DNA of 64,000 nt from Arthrobacter ipis (GTDB lineage: Bacteria > Actinomycetota > Actinomycetes > Actinomycetales > Micrococcaceae): NCBI RefSeq assembly GCF_014694315.1, contig NZ_JAAOXD010000007.1, positions 497,021 through 561,020 on the forward strand. The letters are read 5' to 3'. The notes below the pieces were generated by a model. It had not been told where the DNA came from. It worked only from the letters and a program-made list of their open reading frames with translations, and did not search any database. The translations under genes and the position numbers were made by a program. How positions within the stretch are numbered: position 1 is the first letter of the stretch; each line of letters starts with the position of its first letter. Positions 23,034-30,280 of this stretch are shown here, one piece after another.

Positions 23034-25673
23034 ATGTTCCTGCTCCACCCGACCACGCCGGGAGCGCCAGCTGATCTGGTGTTCTCGGCCAGCGACCTCG
23101 TGGCCGCCAGTGAGTGCGAGTACCGCACGCTGCGGATCCTGGACGAGAAGCTGGGCCGCTCCCCTAAGGCCGATTTCCCCGCCGACGAGATGCAGGCCCG
23201 TGCAGGCAAACTCGGCGAGCTCCACGAGCACAAGGTGCTCGCCTCCCTCATCGACGAGCACGGCCCCTGGGATCCGGCGCGCGGCACCGGCGTCCACTGC
23301 GTGGACCGCGGAACCACGGACCGGGCGGACCTGGCAGACAAAGCCCGGGAAACCGCCGCCGCCCTCCGCACCGGCGCCGACGTCGTCTTCCAGGCCACCT
23401 TCTTCGACGGCGAATTCCTCGGCTACGCTGACTTCCTGGTGCGGGAGGAAACTGACCCGCCTGGTTCTGACGTGCCAAGTTCCGGCCTGTCTGGCGGCGA
23501 CGGCGGTGCCCCGCGGTACGCGGTCTGGGACACCAAGCTGGCACGGCACGCCAAGGTGGGGGCCCTGCTGCAGCTTGCTGCGTATGGCGACCAGCTGATC
23601 AAGCTCGGACTCGAGCCCGCCCGGCGCGTCACCCTGGTACTGGGCAACATGGAGCGCAGCTTTCACTCACTGGCGGATCTGCTGCCCGTGTACAGGGAGC
23701 GCCGGGCGCGGTTCCGCGAGCTCACCGCCGCGCACCGTAACGCGGAGGCCCCCGTGGCGTGGCAGCAGCCAGGGGTCAGCTACTGCGGCAGGTGCGACTA
23801 CTGCGCCGAGCAGGTGGCCCAGCACCGGGACCTGCTGATGGTGGCCGGCATGACCTCCGTCCAGCGGAAGAAGCTGGTTGCGGACGGCATCACCACCATC
23901 GACGCCCTCGCCGAACTGCCTCTGCACCTGGCCACAGGGTCGCGGCGGCGGCTGCGCGACCAGGCAAGGATGCAGACAGGCCGTGAGGTTGAGGACGGTT
24001 CACGCACCTTCGTGAAGGAGGGCCAGCCGCACACCGTTACGTACAAGGTGCTGCCGGACAACGCGCTGGCCGGGATTCCTGCCCCGAGCGACGGCGACAT
24101 CTTCTTCGACTTCGAGGGCGACCCCCTCTGGCAGGATCCCGCGGGCCAATGGGGCCTGGAGTACCTCTTCGGCGTGATCGAGGCTCCGCGGCCCACTGAT
24201 GATCCGCCGGGCCATGAACCGGTGTTCCGGCCGTTCTGGGCCCACTCGCGCGCGGAGGAACGGCAGGCGTTCCTGGACTTCCTCGCCTACGTGGAGGAAC
24301 GCCGGGCCCGGTTTCCGGACATGCACGTCTACCACTACGCGCCCTACGAAAAAACGGCCCTGCGCCACCTCTCGCTGAGCCACGTCGCCGGCGAGGACGT
24401 GGTGGATTCCTGGTTGCGCGACGGGCTCCTCGTGGACCTCTATGCGACCGTCCGGCACTCACTCCGCATCTCCGAGGCCTCGTACTCCATCAAGAAGCTC
24501 GAGCCCCTATACATGGGAGACAACCTGCGCTCCGGGGACGTCAAGGACGCCGGCGCTTCGGTGGTGGCATACGCCGCCTACTGCGAAGCGCGCGACGCCG
24601 GACCTGAGACGCAGGCCGCGGCGGCGGCCATTCTGGCGTCCATTTCCGACTACAACCAGTACGACTGCCTTTCCACGCTGCGTCTCCGGGACTGGCTGCT
24701 GCAACTGCGTGGCAGGGTAGCGCCTGGCGAGGGCGACGCTCTGATGGAGGCCGGTACGGGCGCGGCCGGCCTGGAGACAGCCGGCCTGGGGACCACGACC
24801 GCCGGCGCGGGGACGGCTGCCCCCTCCGCAACACCGTCGGATGCAGTCCCGGACGCTGAACCTTCGCAGGAGGAAGCAAGCCTGCGCGCCTTCCTCGACG
24901 CCATTCCGGAGCACCGCGAGCTGACGGCGGACGAGCAGGCCGTGGCCATGGTCGCGGCGGCCACCGGCTATCACCGACGGGAGCGCAAGCAGTTCTGGTG
25001 GGAACACTTTGACCGCCTCGAATCCGAGGTCGACAGGTGGCGGGACCAGCGCAACGTGTTCATCGTCGAAGCGGCTGAGGTCGTGTCGGACTGGGCGCCG
25101 CCCACCGCTCGCGCCCGGACGGAGTCCCGCACCCTGCGGCTCACCGGAATCATGAGCGAGGGCTCGGAGTTCAAGCCCGGTTCCAAATGGTTCCGGATGT
25201 TCGAGGACCCCCTTCCTGACGGCCTCGGGGAGGTCGACGGCGGGCGGACCCCGCGGCGCGCGGCAGCGCGTCAGCCGGCAAGTGCGGGGGCGGGCACGGC
25301 AGGCGCGGGCGGCACGGACAGGACGGCGCCGATGATGCCCGCCAGGATGGTGCCCGCCGTCAGGGCCATGAGGATGACCAGGGCGTGGAGCTGCAGGGAC
25401 TTGCTCATGACGACCGGCTGCAGCAGGTCGCCTTCTAGCTGGTTGACCGCGATGACCACTGCCACGACGACCAGCGCCACCACCGGGCCGCTGGCGACGA
25501 GGGCCACCAGGGCTGCCAGGATGCCGGCCACGGTGGCTCCCACGAGCGGAACAAAGGCGCCGATGAAGACGATGATGGCCAGGGGAATGGCCAGCGGCAC
25601 CTGCATGATGAGCAGCGCCGCGCCGATGGCCACGGTATCCACCAGCGCCACAATGGCCGTGCCGCGGACGTAG
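23034..25673 (+). CDS. TM0106-family RecB-like nuclease, truncated before its helicase half
   Basis: The open frame is 879 codons, but only about the first 740 (to near 25270) look like protein; the rest is the antisense of the AI-2E-type gene. The N-terminal RecB-like nuclease is intact: ASECEYRTLRILDEKLG, DVVFQATFFDGEFLGYADFL, YAVWDTKLARHAKVGALLQL, iron-sulfur/zinc type cysteines CGRCDYC, and an exonuclease-like second part with IFFDFEGDPLW and YNQYDCLSTLRLRDWL. Full-length proteins of this family continue into a superfamily 1 helicase and reach about 1,150-1,250 residues; here the linker (RKQFWWEHFDRLESEVDRWR, MSEGSEFKPGSKW) is present but no Walker motifs follow. Probably a deletion product whose nuclease part may still be made. 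Confidence 0.75.
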   Translation: MFLLHPTTPGAPADLVFSASDLVAASECEYRTLRILDEKLGRSPKADFPADEMQARAGKLGELHEHKVLASLIDEHGPWDPARGTGVHCVDRGTTDRADLADKARETAAALRTGADVVFQATFFDGEFLGYADFLVREETDPPGSDVPSSGLSGGDGGAPRYAVWDTKLARHAKVGALLQLAAYGDQLIKLGLEPARRVTLVLGNMERSFHSLADLLPVYRERRARFRELTAAHRNAEAPVAWQQPGVSYCGRCDYCAEQVAQHRDLLMVAGMTSVQRKKLVADGITTIDALAELPLHLATGSRRRLRDQARMQTGREVEDGSRTFVKEGQPHTVTYKVLPDNALAGIPAPSDGDIFFDFEGDPLWQDPAGQWGLEYLFGVIEAPRPTDDPPGHEPVFRPFWAHSRAEERQAFLDFLAYVEERRARFPDMHVYHYAPYEKTALRHLSLSHVAGEDVVDSWLRDGLLVDLYATVRHSLRISEASYSIKKLEPLYMGDNLRSGDVKDAGASVVAYAAYCEARDAGPETQAAAAAILASISDYNQYDCLSTLRLRDWLLQLRGRVAPGEGDALMEAGTGAAGLETAGLGTTTAGAGTAAPSATPSDAVPDAEPSQEEASLRAFLDAIPEHRELTADEQAVAMVAAATGYHRRERKQFWWEHFDRLESEVDRWRDQRNVFIVEAAEVVSDWAPPTARARTESRTLRLTGIMSEGSEFKPGSKWFRMFEDPLPDGLGEVDGGRTPRRAAARQPASAGAGTAGAGGTDRTAPMMPARMVPAVRAMRMTRAWSCRDLLMTTGCSRSPSSWLTAMTTATTTSATTGPLATRATRAARMPATVAPTSGTKAPMKTMMARGMASGTCMMSSAAPMATVSTSATMAVPRT

Positions 25674-26395
25674 CCGCCCAAAACCTCGAGGGTCCGCTTG
25701 CCCACACGGCGCAGCTTGGCTTCCCGGTACCCGGAGAAGGGGCGCAGGAGGAAGTTCCAGATCTTCGCGCCGTCTTTGAGGAAGAAGAAAAGGATCACCA
25801 CCATGAGGCTCGCGCCGGCCAGGAACTCCGTCACCACCGACAGGCCGGTGATGGCACCTGACCGCACCTGGCTGCTCGTGGCGAACTGGACGGCGCCATC
25901 CCGGGCCTGGTTCAGCTGCTCGCGGTCAACGGGGACCGGGCCGGAGAGGAGGAAGCTTTCGAGTTCGTTGAGCCCCTCGGAAGCCTGCTGGACCAGCTCA
26001 CCCCACTGGCTGCGGACGGAGAAGTAGATCACGGTGCCGACGCCGGCCAGCAGGAGCAGCAGGGCCGCGAATGCCACGGCCGTGGCGGCGCCGCCCGGCA
26101 GTCCCCGGCGCCGGAGCAGGTTGACGAACGGCCCGATGGCCGCGGCGAGGATCAGTGCGATCAGCACGGGAATGACCAGCAGCCTGACCTGCAGGAGTGC
26201 GTACACGGAGACGGCTGCCACGGCAAGGACCAGCAGGACCTGGGCGCACCGGATCCCCACCCTGCCGAGGTTGTCGGACCACAGTCCGCCGGGCGGTTTG
26301 TCGTCCGGCTGCCCGGGTGCCTTATGCCGCAGGAGCGGACCGGACGCGAGCTCTTGGGGTGGATCTTGCTCGGACAGTGGCGCTGTTCGGGCCAT
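25271..26395 (-). CDS. AI-2E/PerM family transporter, shortened at the C-terminus
   Basis: 374 residues, ATG 26395 after GTAGGAG. Membrane topology is that of the AI-2E transporter (PerM, UPF0118) family: paired N-terminal helices (VLLVLAVAAVSVYALLQVR, LLVIPVLIALILAAAIGPF), a third, then the long coiled periplasmic segment, and the second half with FFFLKDGAKIWNFL, GGYVRGTAIVALVDTVAIG, PLAIPLAIIVFIGAFVPLVG and QLEGDLLQPVVMSKSL. It stops as VLSVPPAPAVPAPALAG, earlier than usual; family members go on with a helix and a charged tail. The 3' end abuts the truncated nuclease gene, which fits a deletion that removed the ends of both. Transport substrate not known. Confidence 0.8.
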   Translation of the reverse strand: MARTAPLSEQDPPQELASGPLLRHKAPGQPDDKPPGGLWSDNLGRVGIRCAQVLLVLAVAAVSVYALLQVRLLVIPVLIALILAAAIGPFVNLLRRRGLPGGAATAVAFAALLLLLAGVGTVIYFSVRSQWGELVQQASEGLNELESFLLSGPVPVDREQLNQARDGAVQFATSSQVRSGAITGLSVVTEFLAGASLMVVILFFFLKDGAKIWNFLLRPFSGYREAKLRRVGKRTLEVLGGYVRGTAIVALVDTVAIGAALLIMQVPLAIPLAIIVFIGAFVPLVGATVAGILAALVALVASGPVVALVVVAVVIAVNQLEGDLLQPVVMSKSLQLHALVILMALTAGTILAGIIGAVLSVPPAPAVPAPALAG

Positions 26396-26408
26396 CGGAA
26401 CTCCTACT

Positions 26409-26454
26409 CATCAGGCCAATCAGTCGACTGGATTGATTAGTAAGCCTACTGATG
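26409..26454. promoter_or_regulatory. Nested palindrome upstream of the AI-2E-type gene
   Basis: CAATC-AGTCGACT-G-GATTG (26417-26435) is set within outer CATCAGGC/GCCTACTGATG arms. It lies 14 bases upstream of the permease start and 24 bases after the stop of the GntR-type gene, so it may be an operator, or the terminator of the upstream pair. Confidence 0.5.
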
Positions 26455-26477
26455 TTTGCTGTTGAGGCGAAGGGCCG

Positions 26478-27158
26478 TTACTCCCGCAGCCACTCCGCGC
26501 AGGAGTTGAGGTTCCGGTGCACGCTGGCCACGGCCGCCTCACAGTCGTGCGCTTCGATGGCATCCACGAGCTCACCGTGGCCCGCCCGCGGCAGCCCGTT
26601 GAAACCGGGGCGCCGGTGCTGCTTCAGCAGGTCGGCGTGGAACACGTCGCCGAAGCTGACATAGAGCTCATGCAGGAGGGGATTGCCGGAGGCCTGTGCC
26701 ACCCGCTCGTGGAAGCCCCAGTCCGCGCGGGCCCAGCGCGCGAACTCCTCGGCCCGCCAGGCCTCCTCACCCTCAGTGAGCAGCACGCGCATGGCGGCGA
26801 CGTCGTCGGCCGTTGCATGCCGGGCGGCGAGGCGTGCCGCCTGCGTGTCCAGCCCCACGCGGACCTCGAGGACGTGCTCGTCCGTGTGTTCCTGGTACAG
26901 CCGGCGCGCGGCCCCCGAGATTTCGCTGGTGGCACGGACGTACGTCCCGTCGCCGCGGCGGACCTCGAGCATCCCGCTGTGGGCCAGCGCCTTGACCGCC
27001 TCCCGGAGCGTCCCGCGCGACACGCCCAGTCCGGTCATGAGCTCGGTTTCGGACGGGATGCGCTGCTGCAGCGGCCACTCACCCGTCTGGATCATTTCGC
27101 GGAGTTTGGCGGTGACTTCCTCCGCCAGCGGCGGGCGGTGCGACGTGCTCAGGGTCAT
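26478..27158 (-). CDS. GntR-family regulator, FadR subfamily
   Basis: 226 residues, ATG 27158, six bases after the transporter stop, with AGGA upstream. Winged helix PLAEEVTAKLREMIQTGEWP, PSETELMTGLGVSRGTLREA, RRGDGTYVRA; then an FCD domain with the metal/ligand residues RVGLDTQAARLAARHAT, RADWGFHERVAQASGNPLL and GELVDAIEAHDCEAAVASVH. It probably controls the transporter with which it forms an operon. Ligand unknown. Confidence 0.88.
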   Translation of the reverse strand: MTLSTSHRPPLAEEVTAKLREMIQTGEWPLQQRIPSETELMTGLGVSRGTLREAVKALAHSGMLEVRRGDGTYVRATSEISGAARRLYQEHTDEHVLEVRVGLDTQAARLAARHATADDVAAMRVLLTEGEEAWRAEEFARWARADWGFHERVAQASGNPLLHELYVSFGDVFHADLLKQHRRPGFNGLPRAGHGELVDAIEAHDCEAAVASVHRNLNSCAEWLRE

Positions 27159-27164
27159 GGCGTC

Positions 27165-28448
27165 CTATTCCTTCATTCCGGCAGGGTTGGCCCCGGCAGG
27201 GCCCGCACCCGCAGCGCCGCTGCCGGAGGCGCTTACTCCGCCGGCGCGGCGGCTGCTGAGCAGGTGGGCCACGACGATCTGCACCACGGCAACGACCAGG
27301 AGCAGCGCCAGCGGCAGCGTCCAGCTGCCCGTCGCGCTGTGCAGCAGGCCCATGCCGAACGGCCCGACGGTGGCCAGGAGATAGCCGCTGGACTGGGCCA
27401 GCGTGGACAGTGCCGTGGTCTCGGCGGTGCTCCGGCCGCTGCGGCTGATGATCACCATCACCAGGGGGAAGATGCCCAGCCCGAAGCCCAGCAGCACCGC
27501 CGGGATGACGGCCAGCGACACGGGGAGGAAGAGGAGCGCGGCGATACCGGCCGTCATGGTGAGGGTGGCCAGGTAGACGGCGGGGCGCAGCATCCGCGGC
27601 CGGGACCCGATGGCGATCAGCATCATTCCGGCAGGTACGGAGACCAGTTGCATGACGCCGAACATGAGGGCGCTGTCCGCCGCGCTGAGGCCCATGGTGG
27701 TGAGCATGTACGGGAACCAGCTGAGCAGCGCATAGGCCAGCAGCGCCTGCAAGGTGAAGATACCGGTGAGCAGCTGCCCGGTCTTGGTGCGCAGCAGCGG
27801 CCACGGGGAGATGTGGCCGGCTGTTTTCCGGGCAGTGTTGCGGTGGGCGTGCAGCGTGACGGGCAGGAAGCCGAGGAATGCCGACAGGGCGAGGACCCCG
27901 ATGGTGCCCAGCCCGGCCGACGGCGACCCCAGCGCCTGCGAGAGCGGGACCACGATTACAGCCATGACGGTGGCGCCGCTGGTCATGGTCACCGTGTAGA
28001 CGGCCGTCATGAGTGAGGTGCGGGCGGCGAAGTGCTCCCGGATGAAGGACGGCATGGACACGTTGCAGACAGCAAGTCCGGACATCCCAACCACTGTGCC
28101 TGCCACCAGCATTCCGGTGGTGGGAATGCCCCGGAGCAGCAGCCCCCCTGCCAGCATGCCGAGCGAGAGCAGGATGGCTTTCTCGACGCCGAGTTTCCCG
28201 GTCAGCCACGACGTCGCGGCACCGGCCACTGCGAAGCACAGCGTGGGAATGGAGGGGATGAGCGAGGCGACCAGCGGCCCGTAGCCCAGCACCTGCTGCA
28301 GATCGTGCAGCAGCGCCGAGGCGCCAGTGATTCCGGCCCTCAGGTTCAGGCCGATGAGGACCAGGGCAACAACGGCGGCGACGACAGCTGTGCGCGGCTT
28401 GGTTGAGTACTTGGCCGTGGTCGGGGCTGCTGAAGAAGTGGTCGCCAT
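27165..28448 (-). CDS. MFS transporter, CynX/NimT (YycB) family
   Basis: 427 residues, ATG 28448. Twelve membrane segments; the N-terminus GLNLRAGITGASALLHDLQQ is the usual CynX/NimT signature (Asn-Leu-Arg followed by a glycine-rich helix) and SMPSFIREHF the conserved motif after helix 4. Family members export or import cyanate, nitroimidazoles or other small anions. Ends with an Ala/Gly/Pro-rich tail. The gene has no normal ribosome site and appears leaderless (see 28455-28480). Co-transcribed with the FadR-type regulator. Confidence 0.85.
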   Translation of the reverse strand: MATTSSAAPTTAKYSTKPRTAVVAAVVALVLIGLNLRAGITGASALLHDLQQVLGYGPLVASLIPSIPTLCFAVAGAATSWLTGKLGVEKAILLSLGMLAGGLLLRGIPTTGMLVAGTVVGMSGLAVCNVSMPSFIREHFAARTSLMTAVYTVTMTSGATVMAVIVVPLSQALGSPSAGLGTIGVLALSAFLGFLPVTLHAHRNTARKTAGHISPWPLLRTKTGQLLTGIFTLQALLAYALLSWFPYMLTTMGLSAADSALMFGVMQLVSVPAGMMLIAIGSRPRMLRPAVYLATLTMTAGIAALLFLPVSLAVIPAVLLGFGLGIFPLVMVIISRSGRSTAETTALSTLAQSSGYLLATVGPFGMGLLHSATGSWTLPLALLLVVAVVQIVVAHLLSSRRAGGVSASGSGAAGAGPAGANPAGMKE

Positions 28449-28454
28449 CCCTTA

Positions 28455-28480
28455 ACGTTAGACGTTTGACGTTTGATGTC
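28455..28480 (-). promoter_or_regulatory. Leaderless promoter and candidate GntR operator
   Basis: Reading the minus strand, GACATCAAACGTCAAACGTC (28480-28461) is immediately followed by TAACGT (28460-28455), a -10 box six bases from the ATG at 28448. The heptamer TCAAACG occurs twice in tandem and GACATCAAACGTC is a partial palindrome, so the regulator at 26478 may bind here over the -10/-35 spacer. Confidence 0.45.
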
Positions 28481-28588
28481 TCGAGTTTTGTGGGGAAACT
28501 CTCGCGGGCCGTTCCGGCCCGGCATAGACTCAGGCCAGCAGGCGCGTAACGCGCAGGGACCGGCAAGGGGAAAGGACGCCGTCCGGCC

Positions 28589-30271
28589 ATGACCGCCGAA
28601 GGCCTTGAAACGGAGAAGAAGTACGACGTCGACGCCGGCACCGAGCTGCCCGACCTCGCCGCCATCCCCGGTGTGGGCCGCGTGGGCGAGCCGCACGACG
28701 CTGAACTGGAAGCCGTCTACTTCGACACGGAGGATCTGCTTCTCGCCTCCCGCCGCATCACGCTGCGGCGCAGGAGCGGCGGTGCCGACGCCGGCTGGCA
28801 TGTAAAGCTGCCGCCAGGGCCGACCCCTGGCACCGGACCGGCACCGGAAGCGGAACCGGAAGCCCGCCGGGAGATCCACGCCCCGCTGGGCCAGGCCGAC
28901 GTTGTTCCGGGGAAACTGCTTGCCCACCTGCACGCCTACCTCCGCGGATCGGATCCCGTGCCCGTAGCCCGCCTTAGCACACGGCGCACCACACTTGCCC
29001 TGTACGGGGACGACGGCGTGCACCTGGCCGACTTCGCCGACGACACCGTGGACGCCAAGCTTCTTCAGGGCGCGGACCAGAAGCCGGCAGGTGAGTCCGC
29101 CGGCCGGGAGCAGCAGTGGCGCGAATGGGAACTCGAGCTGGTCCACGGCCAGCCGGAGGTGTTCAAGGCAGCCGCAGCGGTCTTGTCCGCGGCAGGTGCC
29201 CGGCCGTCAGCGCACGAGTCCAAGCTAAGGCGCGCACTTGGCGAGGCGGCGCCGAAAGCTCAAGTGCATGAAATTGCTGGTACTGCTCAAGCTGACGGCA
29301 CGGTGTCGGCTGAAGGCGGCGTAAAGCAGCCCGGCGGCAGGAAACCGGGCAAGAAGTGGCCGGCGTCCGCCGTCGTCACCGCGTACCTGGACGGGCAGAT
29401 CAACGAAATCCTGGCCAACGACCCCCGGGTGCGGCTGGAGGAGCCGGACGCGGTGCATGCGATGCGCTCGGCCACGCGCCGTGTGCGGTCTTCCCTCGCG
29501 GTCTACCGGAAGCTCTACGGCGGGGGAGCGGTGGGCAGGCTGCGCGACGAGCTCAAGTGGCTGGGCCGGATCCTTGGCACGCCGCGTGACGCTGAAGTCA
29601 TGCTGGACCGGCTGCGGGCCCGTGCCGGGAAGCTCCCGCCGGGGGAAGCGGCCGACGACGTGAAGCGGCGCATTGAGCGGGAACTGGTCATCAGGCTGGA
29701 GGCCGGTTACCGCAAGACACACGAGGTGCTCCTGACCGACCGTTACTTCCGCCTCCTCGACGACCTCGAAGACTTCCGTGACCACCCGCCCGCCCGCCCG
29801 GCCGCTGCGGCACCAGCACGCAAGGCCGCCCGCAGGCTGGTGGGCAGATCGGCAAGACGGCTGCGCCGCGCCCACAAGGCGGCTCTGCGGGTCAAAGACG
29901 ACGCCGGCGAAAAGCCCGGGATGGAGCTCAAAGACGCTACCGGGCACGAAACCGCGCTGCATCAGGTGCGGAAGGACGCCAAGCGGTTGCGGCATGCCGC
30001 CGAGACCGTTGATCCCGTCTTCGGCAAGCGCGCGGCGAAGCTCGCTAAGGCCGCGCACAAACAGCAGAAGATCCTTGGCGACCACCACGACAGTGTCATG
30101 GCGCGGATCTTCCTGGGAAAGCTCGCCGGCGGCCCGGACCTGCCGGAACCCGTGGTGGCGGCCTACGGCTCACTCCTGAAGCGGGAGCAGAAGAGCGCCG
30201 CCAAGGCCGAAGCCAAGTACCGCAAGGCGCACCGGAAGTCCCGGAAGCTGGTCCGGCGCGGAGTGGGATAG
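28589..30271 (+). CDS. CYTH and CHAD domain-containing protein
   Basis: 560 residues, ATG 28589 after GGAAAGGACG. CYTH domain at residues about 1-215: the ExEKK-type ETEKKYDVD, then LEAVYFDTEDLLLASRRITLR, WHVKLP and WREWELELVHG acid residues that form the triphosphate tunnel. CHAD domain at about 250-560: AVHAMRSATRRVRSSLAVYR, LKWLGRILGTPRDAEVMLDR, HQVRKDAKRLRHAAETV and HDSVMARIFL, with regularly spaced Lys, Arg and His. CHAD domains bind polyphosphate and are often found in one protein with CYTH, which cleaves triphosphates. A poly-P-associated role is likely. It precedes the PEP-utilising enzyme by nine bases. Confidence 0.92.
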   Translation: MTAEGLETEKKYDVDAGTELPDLAAIPGVGRVGEPHDAELEAVYFDTEDLLLASRRITLRRRSGGADAGWHVKLPPGPTPGTGPAPEAEPEARREIHAPLGQADVVPGKLLAHLHAYLRGSDPVPVARLSTRRTTLALYGDDGVHLADFADDTVDAKLLQGADQKPAGESAGREQQWREWELELVHGQPEVFKAAAAVLSAAGARPSAHESKLRRALGEAAPKAQVHEIAGTAQADGTVSAEGGVKQPGGRKPGKKWPASAVVTAYLDGQINEILANDPRVRLEEPDAVHAMRSATRRVRSSLAVYRKLYGGGAVGRLRDELKWLGRILGTPRDAEVMLDRLRARAGKLPPGEAADDVKRRIERELVIRLEAGYRKTHEVLLTDRYFRLLDDLEDFRDHPPARPAAAAPARKAARRLVGRSARRLRRAHKAALRVKDDAGEKPGMELKDATGHETALHQVRKDAKRLRHAAETVDPVFGKRAAKLAKAAHKQQKILGDHHDSVMARIFLGKLAGGPDLPEPVVAAYGSLLKREQKSAAKAEAKYRKAHRKSRKLVRRGVG

Positions 30272-30280
30272 CGGCGGCCG

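Noticed and set aside
25271..25673. The last 130 or so residues of the RecB-like nuclease frame as real protein
   Set aside because: They are the antisense of the permease helices (Met/Thr/Ala/Arg-rich) and do not resemble helicase sequence.
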